Source: Colwellia polaris (lineage in GTDB: Bacteria; Pseudomonadota; Gammaproteobacteria; Enterobacterales; Alteromonadaceae). From it: 64,000 bases of DNA. The notes under the pieces are model-generated. The model was not told the origin of the DNA. It did no database searches and was given only the letters and a program-made list of their open reading frames with translations. Position numbers and translations under genes: made by a program. Below are positions 16,996 to 25,110 of the stretch, piece after piece; positions within the stretch are counted from its first letter, which is position 1, and each line of letters begins with the position of its first letter. Location of the stretch: positions 62,001 through 126,000 of the forward strand of contig NZ_NBOE01000014.1 of assembly GCF_002104515.1 (NCBI RefSeq). The letters run 5' to 3'.

Positions 16996-17859
16996 TTACT
17001 TTGAGGTGCTATCAACTTTTGTATTTGGTAAAGCTCCCCACTCACTCCAAGAGCCATCATATACTCGCACTGCTTGTGAACCAGTAATGTCTGCAGCTAG
17101 GGCTAATATACAGGCCGTAACACCTGAACCGCACGTCATGATCATAGCTTTATCTTCACGATTAATTTGCGTAAATATTTTTTTAAGTTCTTCTGCTGAC
17201 TTGAACAAGCCTTCTTTTAATAGGTCGCTGTAAGGTAAGTTTTTCGCATTTGGCATATGTCCACTTCGAACACCTGCACGAGGCTCTGCATCTAAGCCTT
17301 TAAATCTTCGGCTCCCCCTTGCATCAAGTATAAGATCCTCTTGAGATTGTGTTTGAGTTTCAACATATTGCCAATCACAAAAAAAACTATCCCGCTGGTT
17401 AGCAGTAAAGTCTCCTTCAACAATATTTTTAGTCATATTTGATGTTATAGATTCCTCTGTAGGCTTTTTCAGCTTTATCCACATAGGCAAGCCACCATCT
17501 AAAACAGCCACTTTTTTATGACCCATGGCTTTAAACATATACCAAGCCCGTGCGGCAGAAAACAACCCTAAATCATCATAAACCACAATCTGACTTTGCT
17601 GACTAATGCCTAGCCCTTTGGCTGCTTGCTCAAAATGTTCAATGCTCGGCATCGTGTGCGGAAGAGTACTGGTGGGATCTGAGAAGTCTTTATTTAAGTC
17701 GAAGTAACGAGCATTGGGAATGCTATAATCTGGCCAACTGTATTGTGGAGCAGCCATATTACCTATGGGTGGAATACTGGCATCGAGTATCACTAAGTCT
17801 TTGCTACCAAGTATTGCGTGTAAATCTACACAGGAAATTAATTGCTGAAAATTCATCAT
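16996..17859 (-). CDS. sseA: Two-domain rhodanese-type sulfurtransferase (3-mercaptopyruvate sulfurtransferase-like)
   Basis: This 287-residue protein has two rhodanese domains (about 8-130 and 160-280). The active-site loop is CGSGVTAC with the nucleophile at Cys243. The CGSGVT sequence is typical of 3-mercaptopyruvate sulfurtransferases, which transfer sulfane sulfur from mercaptopyruvate to thiols or cyanide. Plain thiosulfate rhodaneses carry a different loop. The N-terminal domain has the VVYDDLGLFSAARAWYMF stretch of the inactive repeat. An AGG 8 bases before the ATG supports the start. It is monocistronic between two sigma-54-like units. E. coli psp loci also carry a rhodanese (pspE), but PspE is a small single-domain protein, so equivalence is not implied. 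Confidence 0.9.
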   Translation of the reverse strand: MMNFQQLISCVDLHAILGSKDLVILDASIPPIGNMAAPQYSWPDYSIPNARYFDLNKDFSDPTSTLPHTMPSIEHFEQAAKGLGISQQSQIVVYDDLGLFSAARAWYMFKAMGHKKVAVLDGGLPMWIKLKKPTEESITSNMTKNIVEGDFTANQRDSFFCDWQYVETQTQSQEDLILDARGSRRFKGLDAEPRAGVRSGHMPNAKNLPYSDLLKEGLFKSAEELKKIFTQINREDKAMIMTCGSGVTACILALAADITGSQAVRVYDGSWSEWGALPNTKVDSTSK

Positions 17860-18049
17860 AAATTAAACCTAACTGAAATGTTCGGTAAATATATGCAAAA
17901 TTAGCTGAGTTCTGTAACAAAGTACAGTCGTTAACAAAAGGGAATTGGGTGTTGTGGGTCAAATAGAAATGTAAACAATGAGTCGAATTAAAAGCAAATT
18001 TAACGCTTAACTTTCGTTAATAGCGCACTTTAATAACGTAATAATACAA

Positions 18050-18084
18050 CCGCTAATGCTATCGAGTTCATATAGCAATAACGG
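18050..18084 (-). terminator. Hairpin directly after the 32-residue ORF
   Basis: A 13-bp stem with two mismatches (18050-18062 with 18072-18084) starts at the base following the stop codon of the small minus-strand ORF. A T-rich tail (TTGTATTATTA) follows. It looks like a modest terminator and supports the idea that the small ORF is its own transcription unit. Confidence 0.55.
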
Positions 18085-18183
18085 TTACTTTCCTTGCTCT
18101 AAATGAGCAACAATAAACGACGTGGCTAGCAAACAAATACTCGGTAACATAAACAGAGTAAATAAAATGGTTAAACTTGGCAT
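18085..18183 (-). CDS. Putative 32-residue single-helix membrane protein behind a sigma-54-like promoter
   Basis: The ORF encodes a 32-residue peptide that starts MPSLTILFTLFMLPSICLLA and ends VAHLEQGK. It has one continuous hydrophobic helix and a short charged tail. A good ribosome-binding site (AAAAGGA) lies 8 bases before the ATG. A sigma-54-like promoter almost identical to that of the psp operon lies 71 bases upstream, and a hairpin follows the stop codon directly. These four signals together make a real small gene likely. The shared promoter type suggests an envelope-stress microprotein, as an inference. It resembles no named protein I know. Confidence 0.6.
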   Translation of the reverse strand: MPSLTILFTLFMLPSICLLATSFIVAHLEQGK

Positions 18184-18253
18184 AACATCAATCCTTTTAA
18201 GCTATTTTGAGCGCGGCATTTAAAATGTGCTATTGGTTAAGTAGCGTAAACAG

Positions 18254-18272
18254 TTACAAAGGTTGTGCCAAA
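18254..18272 (-). promoter_or_regulatory. Second sigma-54-type promoter, before the 32-residue ORF
   Basis: The minus strand reads TTTGGCACAACCTTTGTAA: TGGCAC, 5-base spacer, TTGT, A. The -24 box, the spacer length and the unusual TTGTA -12 box all match the psp-operon promoter at 16696-16712. The start codon of the small ORF is 71 bases downstream, comparable to the 73 bases at the psp operon. Confidence 0.7.
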
Positions 18273-18479
18273 GATTGAAAAAACGATTAAACCATTGATT
18301 TAAAATGTTATTTATTTTATTCGTAAATAAATCAACAAGTATAAAAATATTAAAAAAACGCTGAAGTGGTTAAATTTACTAATTTATAGTGAGGTTTGTG
18401 CCAAAAAGCTTATAAAAGCAAAAGACGTTTATACTTTAAAAATTTCGATATTTAAGCGTAATGCTAAATTATAAAAACC

Positions 18480-18541
18480 GAGAATAAAGGTAAGCAATAA
18501 AGACAGAGAATAAAGGTAAGCAATAAAGACAGAGAATAAAG
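18480..18541. repeat. 26-bp tandem repeat, about 2.4 copies
   Basis: The unit beginning GAGAATAAAGGTAAGCAATA starts at 18480 and 18506, and a partial third copy starts at 18532. It is non-coding, purine-rich and probably a slippage product. Confidence 0.85.
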
Positions 18542-18658
18542 TCAAAGTGTAAAATTGAAAAAAGCACTCACCTCCATTACCAAATAACCTTTTTTCGATA
18601 ATGGAGATTTAACACTTGCAGCACTAGCAACACTTATACGTTTGGTCGTCAGAAATAA

Positions 18659-19645
18659 CTAAATTAGGTTCAAATCAGGGTTAAGTTGCAAGACTTTCTC
18701 GAACGCTTGCTGCAACACTTCACCACCAACATTCTCGCCATTAGCATTTTCACTTAAATAACGTCGAAATTGCTTCGCCCCTGCCAAACCATTACATAAA
18801 CCAAGCATATGCCTAGCAACATGCCACGCTCTGCCACCGCTAGCAACGTGACGATCAACATATTCAATCATTTCATTTAGAACCACTTGGCGTGATTTTA
18901 TCTCAGTATTGGCCTGCCAAATTTCATTGTCGGCCTGGGTTAGCATATATGGATTTTGATAAACCTCACGACCAATCATTACCCCATCTAAATGTTGCAT
19001 ATGGTCATTTGCTTGTGCAAACGTTGTAATACCGCCATTAATAGAAATTTCAATGTTAGGAAAGTCTTGTTTAATTTGATAAACACGTTGGTAATCTAAA
19101 GGTGGAATATCTCTGTTTTGTTTAGGGCTTAAACCACTTAACCAAGCTTTACGCGCATGAATAATAAAATGCTGACACCCTGCTGCGCTAACCGTTGTTA
19201 AAAACTGGTGCAAAAATTCATAACTGTCGAGATCGTCAATACCAATACGAGATTTTACCGTTGTAGGAATCTTCGTTGCGTTTTGCATGCTGGCAACACA
19301 ATCAGCCACAAGTTGCGGTTCAGCCATTAAACAAGCACCAAACTTACCATTTTGCACACGATCTGACGGGCAACCAACATTAATGTTGATTTCATCATAG
19401 CCCTGCTGTTCAGCAATTTTTGCACATTCTGTCATCGCAGCAACATCACTACCACCAAGCTGCAATACCAAAGGATGCTCTGCTTCGTTATAAGCTAAAT
19501 AATTACCTTTACCATGCAATATTGCGCCTGTTGTTACCATTTCGGTATACAACACGGTTTGTTTTGACATTACGCGATAAAAATAACGGCAATGACGATC
19601 TGTCCAATCAAGCATAGGTGCAATGGAAAGTTTGTGAGAAATCAT
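18659..19645 (-). CDS. dusA: tRNA-dihydrouridine synthase A
   Basis: This 328-residue FMN enzyme reduces uridines 20/20a in the tRNA D-loop. The TIM barrel starts with LSIAPMLDWTDRHCRYFYR, the characteristic DusA opening. The catalytic cysteine is C92 in NVGCPSDRVQNG, followed by GACLM. The FMN/phosphate-binding segments ISINGGI and DGVMIGREVYQNPYML are present. The length matches DusA from other gammaproteobacteria. It is monocistronic on the minus strand. Confidence 0.96.
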   Translation of the reverse strand: MISHKLSIAPMLDWTDRHCRYFYRVMSKQTVLYTEMVTTGAILHGKGNYLAYNEAEHPLVLQLGGSDVAAMTECAKIAEQQGYDEININVGCPSDRVQNGKFGACLMAEPQLVADCVASMQNATKIPTTVKSRIGIDDLDSYEFLHQFLTTVSAAGCQHFIIHARKAWLSGLSPKQNRDIPPLDYQRVYQIKQDFPNIEISINGGITTFAQANDHMQHLDGVMIGREVYQNPYMLTQADNEIWQANTEIKSRQVVLNEMIEYVDRHVASGGRAWHVARHMLGLCNGLAGAKQFRRYLSENANGENVGGEVLQQAFEKVLQLNPDLNLI

Positions 19646-19790
19646 AAAGTAATAAAAAACCTTTAAGTTTAATGCGAATATAGCTGTAAATTAGTACAAC
19701 GGGAATATTCGCCAATTATAAAGGCTTTGGGGATGCTAAACAAAAGAAAAAATTCTCAGTTAATCTTGGCTATTTTATCTTACTACTAGC

Positions 19791-20333
19791 TTACGCGTGT
19801 TCTGAAAGCTTTGCCCTTAAATCTTCGTTAGCTTGACTCAATATAGCTATATCAGCTTGCGCTATATCTAATTCAGCTTGTACTGCCAACATTTTGTTTA
19901 TTGTGGCATTTTTATCTGTTTGAGCAGCCGTTTCACGTGCTTTTACTTTCGCTAATTCTGCTTTAGTATCTTCTAGTAATGCCAATAAACGCAGCACATC
20001 TTTATTCTCTGTAAATACTTGATCACTACCTATTTTGGCTTCAATGGGTTCATCAGCTTCAATAAAGTTATCGGTTTTATTCACTAAATATAAAAATGCT
20101 AACCTTAAAATAAAAAACAAAATCGTGAGGCATAGCACTGTGCCGTATTGAAATGAGTGCTCTGTTAAAGCTTGAGCTAACTTTTCACTAAAGCTACCGC
20201 TAAAAACTACAAGAGTAATAAAAAATTGATTATGCCAGGCCAATGCAATTAAGGCATAAACCAAAATAAAATTAGGTGCTTGGTTTTGTGAGCGATTAAA
20301 AACCAGAACAGATTTGAGAAAGCTTGAAAACAT
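19791..20333 (-). CDS. Membrane protein with two helices and a C-terminal coiled coil
   Basis: This 180-residue protein has two hydrophobic segments (about residues 22-45 and 56-78). An acidic linker follows, then a coiled coil from about residue 112 to the end (LLALLEDTKAELAKVKARET, AQAELDIAQADIAILSQANE). It resembles proteins sometimes annotated as chromosome partitioning ATPase-like or uncharacterised membrane proteins. I cannot assign a family. It is monocistronic, and no neighbour suggests a function. Confidence 0.65.
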   Translation of the reverse strand: MFSSFLKSVLVFNRSQNQAPNFILVYALIALAWHNQFFITLVVFSGSFSEKLAQALTEHSFQYGTVLCLTILFFILRLAFLYLVNKTDNFIEADEPIEAKIGSDQVFTENKDVLRLLALLEDTKAELAKVKARETAAQTDKNATINKMLAVQAELDIAQADIAILSQANEDLRAKLSEHA

Positions 20334-20480
20334 AAAAATCCTTTTTTAAAAATATAACTACCCAGGTAGTTTTTAACATTAAACACTGAGCATTAAACAC
20401 TGTATTGTTTTTACTATTAAATTAACGAAAATCGTTAAGACCGAGAGACTTGTTACTGTATAATGCGGCGAAACTGTTGT

Positions 20481-20504
20481 CGATGACAATTTAAATTGTC
20501 ATCG
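20481..20504. promoter_or_regulatory. 24-bp perfect palindrome upstream of the chemoreceptor gene
   Basis: The half-site CGATGACAATTT is followed directly by its exact reverse complement, with no spacer. It lies between two divergently oriented genes (19791-20333, minus; 20651-22117, plus), which suits an operator for a dimeric regulator. A second small inverted repeat (AACTACC-CA-GGTAGTT, 20356-20371) lies closer to the minus-strand gene. The regulator is unknown. Confidence 0.5.
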
Positions 20505-20650
20505 TTATTCAAGTGATTTAATATTCTCAGCCTTTTAAATTAGATACAAATTTAAGTGGCTAACGCTTTTATACACCATATATTCAGCAATTCCTGACAG
20601 TGAAGTTAGGTTCATTGATATACATACAATCCTATACTTTCAAGGTCAAA

Positions 20651-22117
20651 ATGAATAAAACTAATAAAATATTTATCTATTTACTCAGTGCATTGTTTAT
20701 TGAGAGTTTGTTTCTCTCCTTTTTCTACGATTCTTATTTACCTACTTTTATCATCGGATTACCCGCTTTAATTGTGCCAATTTTTTTCAACAAAACGGCC
20801 CCAAATTTAGCGATTACTCGTCATGTTTCTGCTATAGCTTTAATGATTTTTTCAGCTTTGCATATTCATCAAACAAACGGGTTAATCGAAACGCACTTTG
20901 AAGTGTTTATTTTAATGGCCTTCTTAATTATTTATCAAGATTGGCGAGTGTTTATAACTGCTCTACTTGTTGTATGTATACATCACATTTCTTTTTATAT
21001 CCTGCAAACGAATAATCTTGGTGTCTTTGTTTTCACTCAAGATAGATTGGCCTCAACAACGGTGATTATTCATGCTGTTTATGCAGCAACAGAAGCACTT
21101 ATAGCCGGCTACATTGCAAATATGATGGCGAAAGTAAATAGAATAGGTCAAGAGTTAGCACTTGTTACTAAACAATTAACTCGAGACACTCATGCTATTG
21201 ATTTAAATATTAAAACTGATGCAAGAGAAGACAGCACTTTGCTTTCATTTAACGATTTACTTGCGTTATTGTCGCGTGTTATTGGCAGTGTAAAAGTGCA
21301 AATTGTTGAACTAAACAGTAATTCACAAAAACTCATTCAAACAAAAGAAGAGTTGGAGGGTTTGTCACAACAGAGGCAACTTGAAACAGAGGCTATTGCC
21401 ACATCTGCAGAAGAACTATCTTACACAGTTACGTCGATTTCTGAAGAAACACACTTGCTAAGTAATCAAATGCAAGAGGCTAATAATTACACTCAAGCAA
21501 CAAACGAAGATATCGTTGAAATTAACAATCACAATAAACACTTAACTATCGCGCTTGAAAAAACGAGCGAACAAGTAACAGAATTAGCGAACTCTACTGA
21601 AGCAATTTCAAATGTATTATCTGAAATTACCAGCATTGCTGATCAAACGAATTTATTAGCATTAAATGCCGCTATTGAAGCAGCCAGAGCTGGTGAACAG
21701 GGCCGAGGCTTTGCTGTAGTAGCTGACGAAGTTAGAGCACTGGCAAACAGAACAAAAGAAAGTACCGATAAAATTGGCGCAACTTTAGATATTCTTCAAA
21801 CATACTCGAAATCTACCACTGACTCTATGGGAAGTAGCTTAAAAATAGTGCAATCTGTTATCGACAGCGCTAGTAACGCTGAAGGTAAAATAGTTAAAGC
21901 GTCTGATTTAGTTGCGCTAGCAAGCAATGTTTCAATCAATGTTGCTGCCGCGGTAGAACAACAGGCAAACACAACAAGCGCAATTGCAAAAAGTGTAGAA
22001 ATACTAAAAAGCACAGTTCAAACGGATATTGAAAAAATAAAAATATTAGATCAGGAGTCACTAAAATTATCAAACAGCGCAATTGATATGGAAGGTAATA
22101 TTGCCCGCTTTAAATAA
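20651..22117 (+). CDS. Methyl-accepting chemotaxis protein with polytopic N-terminal membrane region
   Basis: This 488-residue chemoreceptor has about six N-terminal transmembrane segments (residues 1-165) in place of a periplasmic sensor loop. A cytoplasmic coiled coil and the MCP signalling domain follow. The highly conserved hairpin tip [20 protein letters not shown] is present around residues 344-363. There is no obvious HAMP motif. The N-terminal segment includes a [16 protein letters not shown]-like membrane pattern seen in other membrane-sensing receptors. The ATG at 20651 with AAGG 5 bases upstream is preferred over a GTG at 20600. It overlaps the next gene by 17 bases. Confidence 0.9.
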   Translation: MNKTNKIFIYLLSALFIESLFLSFFYDSYLPTFIIGLPALIVPIFFNKTAPNLAITRHVSAIALMIFSALHIHQTNGLIETHFEVFILMAFLIIYQDWRVFITALLVVCIHHISFYILQTNNLGVFVFTQDRLASTTVIIHAVYAATEALIAGYIANMMAKVNRIGQELALVTKQLTRDTHAIDLNIKTDAREDSTLLSFNDLLALLSRVIGSVKVQIVELNSNSQKLIQTKEELEGLSQQRQLETEAIATSAEELSYTVTSISEETHLLSNQMQEANNYTQATNEDIVEINNHNKHLTIALEKTSEQVTELANSTEAISNVLSEITSIADQTNLLALNAAIEAARAGEQGRGFAVVADEVRALANRTKESTDKIGATLDILQTYSKSTTDSMGSSLKIVQSVIDSASNAEGKIVKASDLVALASNVSINVAAAVEQQANTTSAIAKSVEILKSTVQTDIEKIKILDQESLKLSNSAIDMEGNIARFK

Positions 22118-22619
22118 AAGTATTACGCCTATCCAAATAGCGGTATTTGTTATTTGGATAGTGCTAACCCTTGCAGCTTTTGCTTATTTTATTGATAGCA
22201 AGCTGGTTAATTTTAATGATGGCACGAAAATAACTTACCTGGATCCTCAAAAATTATCAGCTTCACTAACACAATATATTGAACCAAGCAGTCGTAGTTC
22301 GATTTTGCATTTTAATCAAGCTAATTGTCAGTGCCAACAATATAGTGAAGCACATATTAAAGATATCAACGATATCGCTACAGCAAATAACTTCAACGTT
22401 AAGCATATTAGTCTTGAAGACCATACTATATTACCTGCAACCCCCTCGGTCGCCATTCTAAACAGCCTTGGAGAAGTGGTATATTATGGTCCTTATGGTG
22501 AAGGGCTAGCTTGCTCACAAACATCTGGGTTTGCACAAACCATGTTATCTAACTTTATTAAAGGGTATTCAGCTGATCTTATTATTAAAGAAGCGCAAGG
22601 CTGTTACTGTAAGGTATAA
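22101..22619 (+). CDS. Membrane-anchored thioredoxin-like protein, DUF6436-like
   Basis: This 172-residue protein has one N-terminal helix (about residues 7-30) and then a domain with thioredoxin-like strand order. [16 protein letters not shown] occupies the usual active-site position, with CQC in place of CxxC. The C-terminus carries CYCKV. The best start is TTG at 22101: GGAAGG (22090-22095) lies 5 bases upstream and inside the end of the chemoreceptor gene, so the genes overlap by 17 bases and are translationally coupled. I match it to DUF6436 from memory, with moderate confidence. A redox or metal-sensing role beside a chemoreceptor is speculation. Confidence 0.75.
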   Translation: MPALNKSITPIQIAVFVIWIVLTLAAFAYFIDSKLVNFNDGTKITYLDPQKLSASLTQYIEPSSRSSILHFNQANCQCQQYSEAHIKDINDIATANNFNVKHISLEDHTILPATPSVAILNSLGEVVYYGPYGEGLACSQTSGFAQTMLSNFIKGYSADLIIKEAQGCYCKV

Positions 22620-22741
22620 AAAAAGTAATGCTATTGACTTTAAACACTCCTTTTTAAGCGCTATCGGTTCTCCCCTTTCTAGCCTGCTTACCCGGTAAAT
22701 ATTAACCTCAACTATTAGATAAATACCGCCAGCCCATTTAA

Positions 22742-23012
22742 ATTTATGCAAATGATGCTATTCATTGGGTGTTGTTTGACGAAAATGCTTCTTTTTCTTA
22801 GTCAAAACCATTTATACAAGAGGTCAGCATGTTTGCTCAACTTATCGAACATAATATTGATAACACTTTAACAGGTCTTAATAACTCATAGTTTGTTAAC
22901 AGCGTATTATCCAAAACAAGTGAATATAGTTAATTTTAACGATAAACAGATAAAAGGTAGCCTAACTTTCAATAGATCAGTTATTATTAATGAAATACAA
23001 AATAGTAATTAA
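22742..23012 (+). pseudogene. Probable decayed gene remnant with in-frame stop and frameshift
   Basis: Two protein-like stretches are joined by a frameshift. The first frame (from 22742) reads IYANDAIHWVLFDENASFS, is broken by TAG at 22799, then continues through SKPFIQEVSMFAQLIEHN to another stop near 22890. The other frame (about 22878-23012) continues with LLTAYYPKQVNIVNFNDKQ and ends INEIQNSN before TAA. The residue composition looks coding, not random. I cannot name the parent family. An alternative is a chance run of open codons in AT-rich DNA. Confidence 0.3.
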
Positions 23013-23088
23013 TGCTGCTCGATATTAATTTTGCTCTACAATAAGCAAAATAACGTCATTTTATTAAACTGAGCCTTTGGAAAAATTC

Positions 23089-23553
23089 ATGAATGTAGAG
23101 TTTATTAACCCCTTTCTTTCTTCGATGCTTAACGTAATGTCTACCATGGCACAAATGGAACTTACACCTGAAAAACCTCGTTTGAAAAAAAATGAAATTG
23201 CTAAAGGCGATGTTTCAGGATTAATTGGTATGGTTAGTGAACAAACTAAAGGTTCATTATCTATTACCTTTGAAGGTAAGTTAGCACTCGCTACAATGAA
23301 AAAAATGGTTGGCGAAGGACCAGATGAAATCAATGAAGAAATTACGGATCTCGTTGGCGAAATTACCAATATGGTTACCGGCGGCGCGAAACGCATGTTG
23401 AGTGAAAAAGGCATAGAGTTTGATATGGCAACACCTATGGTAGTTTCAGGCCCTGCCCATTCAATTCATCATATGGCTGACGGTCCCATTGTTATTATTG
23501 CACTTACGTCAGAATTTGGTAATGCGTATATTGAATTTAGTTTTGATAAATAA
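23089..23553 (+). CDS. cheX: CheX-family chemotaxis phosphatase-like protein
   Basis: This 154-residue single-domain protein matches the CheC/CheX/FliY fold. It carries the active-site pattern E-x2-N in DLVGEITNMVTGGAK and the preceding EITDLVGE helix. CheX proteins dephosphorylate CheY-P or related receivers. The sequence starts MNVEFINPFLSSMLNVMSTM. The ATG at 23089 is favoured over TTG at 23077, because GGA lies 7 bases before the ATG. It lies downstream of a chemoreceptor gene but is separated from it by over 400 bases. It has its own terminator, so joint regulation is not shown. Confidence 0.9.
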   Translation: MNVEFINPFLSSMLNVMSTMAQMELTPEKPRLKKNEIAKGDVSGLIGMVSEQTKGSLSITFEGKLALATMKKMVGEGPDEINEEITDLVGEITNMVTGGAKRMLSEKGIEFDMATPMVVSGPAHSIHHMADGPIVIIALTSEFGNAYIEFSFDK

Positions 23554-23574
23554 TTCAGTTCAATATTGAAAGTT

Positions 23575-23599
23575 AGCCTCGTTAATACGGGGCTTTTTT
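23575..23599 (+). terminator. Terminator after cheX
   Basis: AGCCTCG pairs with CGGGGCT (one G-T wobble) around a 6-base loop, then T6 follows. It starts 22 bases after the cheX stop. Confidence 0.75.
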
Positions 23600-23722
23600 A
23601 TGCACAAAACAATACTGATTAGCGCGTTAATCGCTTCAACATTTTCATGGGCGCATACTCAACATATTCACCAACCTCAACTAGACTTTATTCCTAAATT
23701 ACATAGTGGTGTGTCTTCTTAA
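23600..23722 (+). CDS. Possible 40-residue exported peptide (doubtful)
   Basis: The ORF encodes MHKTILISALIASTFSWAHT and about 20 more residues rich in His and Gln. It looks like a signal peptide plus a very short mature part. However, its ATG starts directly at the end of the cheX terminator T-run and has no ribosome-binding site. It may be chance or the remnant of a larger gene. Confidence 0.25.
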   Translation: MHKTILISALIASTFSWAHTQHIHQPQLDFIPKLHSGVSS

Positions 23723-23764
23723 ACAAACTGCAATTATATTTATAATATAAGAGTAACTAAAATT

Positions 23765-24184
23765 ATGTGGCAACAAGTAGAGATAGAACTCAAGCCTTAC
23801 TCTCGAGGCTTTCATTTAATCACTGAAGAAATTGAACAAGCGATTATTAATTTTCCACGTGTTCGGTGTGGTTTGTTACATGTTTTCATTAAGCATTCAT
23901 CCGCATCGCTTACGATTAATGAAAATGCAGATCCAACAGTTCGAGATGATATGGAGCGCCACTTTAACCAGTTTATCCCTGAAAATGCACCTTATTATCG
24001 TCATACATATGAAGGGCCAGACGATATGCCTGCTCATATTAAAGCGAGTACGCTAGGAAGTAGCGTTACGATTCCATTAAAAAATGGCAAAATTAATTTA
24101 GGTCTTTGGCAAGGCATTTATCTTGGCGAACATAGAGATTATGGTGGTTCAAGAACCATAGTAATTACTATAAACGGCGAATAA
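23765..24184 (+). CDS. yjbQ: YjbQ family protein (UPF0047, secondary thiamine-phosphate synthase activity)
   Basis: This 139-residue protein is a full-length YjbQ/UPF0047 member. Recognisable family segments are RGFHLITEEI, GLLHVFIKHSSASLTINENA and the C-terminal GTWQGIYLGEHR-type phrase (here LGLWQGIYLGEHRDYGGSRT). The conserved His and Glu residues of the putative metal-binding site are present. Family members can substitute weakly for thiamine-phosphate synthase, but the physiological role is uncertain. A purine-rich AAGAG lies 11 bases upstream of the ATG. It is monocistronic. Confidence 0.93.
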   Translation: MWQQVEIELKPYSRGFHLITEEIEQAIINFPRVRCGLLHVFIKHSSASLTINENADPTVRDDMERHFNQFIPENAPYYRHTYEGPDDMPAHIKASTLGSSVTIPLKNGKINLGLWQGIYLGEHRDYGGSRTIVITINGE

Positions 24185-24282
24185 GCCATGTTAAATAGCT
24201 CATTTACTTTGCATATGCGGTGGTAAAAAATTGTCTTTCACAAGATAACTTGTTAAATTTTTTTGTCGATTGAAGTTAATCA

Positions 24283-24294
24283 TACCATTAGGTA
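24283..24294. promoter_or_regulatory. TACC-N4-GGTA palindrome before tetR
   Basis: TACCATTAGGTA lies 25 bases before the tetR start. The same TACC-N4-GGTA pattern occurs twice before the AhpD-like gene at 25902. This fits autoregulation plus control of a neighbouring operon by the TetR-family protein encoded here. Confidence 0.65.
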
Positions 24295-24318
24295 CAATAT
24301 TAATATTCAGTAAAATAA

Positions 24319-24981
24319 ATGGTGATTATTGTGGTTAGCGGACGCAAACGAAAATTTGATGAACAAACAGCATTGCATGCCGCAATGGAAGTTTTTTGGG
24401 CTAAAGGCTTTGTTGGCGCTTCTTTAGCAGACTTAACAAAAAGCATGAACATTAATAAACCTAGCATGTATAGCACGTTCGGTAATAAAGAAGCTCTATT
24501 TATTAAGGCCACTCAATATTACATTGAAAATAAAATGAAGGTGCATCTAGATGCTTTATTTACTCCTGATACGCCGTTAAAAACTCGCCTAAAAAACTAT
24601 ATGATGTCGATCGTTGGTATGCAATGTAGTACAGAGCAGCCTAAAGGTTGTTACCTTGTATTATGCCAATCAGAAATTGCTGGCGGAGATATACCAGAAG
24701 AAGCATCAAAGTTACTTATCGATATAGACGTTTTACCAAAAACGTTATTTGTAGACTTATTTACTACCGATAAAGAAGCAATATCATTGGGCTTACATCA
24801 TCATGCACAAGGGAATTCATTAAGCTTATATACTGCTTTAAAAGGTTGTGCTGCAATGGCCCGCTCTAAAGTGTCATCAACCGAATTAGCATTTGTTATT
24901 GATACTATTTTGGCTGGTGTATTCGCTGGTAACAATGAACAAACAAAAGTCGGAACCATTACAACGAATACAATTCAGTAG
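24319..24981 (+). CDS. TetR/AcrR family transcriptional regulator
   Basis: This 220-residue regulator has an N-terminal helix-turn-helix (about residues 12-62: GFVGASLADLTKSMNINKPS followed by MYSTFGNKEALF). A helical ligand-binding domain of TetR_C type follows. The start may be the ATG at 24319 or the GTG at 24331. The family usually represses a neighbouring or divergent operon and responds to small molecules. Palindromes of one type before this gene and before the AhpD-like/DsbA-like pair at 25902 suggest they form one regulon, possibly responding to electrophiles or peroxides. That link is inferred. Confidence 0.9.
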   Translation: MVIIVVSGRKRKFDEQTALHAAMEVFWAKGFVGASLADLTKSMNINKPSMYSTFGNKEALFIKATQYYIENKMKVHLDALFTPDTPLKTRLKNYMMSIVGMQCSTEQPKGCYLVLCQSEIAGGDIPEEASKLLIDIDVLPKTLFVDLFTTDKEAISLGLHHHAQGNSLSLYTALKGCAAMARSKVSSTELAFVIDTILAGVFAGNNEQTKVGTITTNTIQ

Positions 24982-25044
24982 TGTTTATTATTTTATATTT
25001 TCACAACGCTGTTTAACGATTACTTCATAACTCCCTACTCTATA

Positions 25045-25086
25045 ATTAACTGTAAGCTGCCCCCTCAAACTTAACTTACAGTTAAT
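25045..25086 (+). terminator. Strong inverted repeat after tetR
   Basis: A 12-bp perfect stem (ATTAACTGTAAG at 25045-25056 with CTTACAGTTAAT at 25075-25086) encloses an 18-base loop and is followed by AT-rich sequence with short T-runs. It is probably the tetR terminator, although no long T-run follows. Confidence 0.6.
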
Positions 25087-25110
25087 ATATTAATTTTATT
25101 TACCTCTTTT

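Larger units (their letters stand above)
18184..18658. other. 475-base gap upstream of the small ORF and downstream of dusA
   Basis: The gap holds the sigma-54-like promoter at 18254-18272 and a 26-bp direct repeat at 18480-18541. An inverted repeat (CTCCATTA / TAATGGAG, about 18571-18607) may end the dusA transcript. No further ORF is supported. Confidence 0.4.

Noticed and set aside
18389-18404. Third TGGCAC box on the minus strand in the dusA-sulfurtransferase gap
   Set aside because: The base spacing gives TCAC and not TTGC/TTGT at -12, and no start codon lies at a suitable distance, so it is not a convincing sigma-54 promoter.
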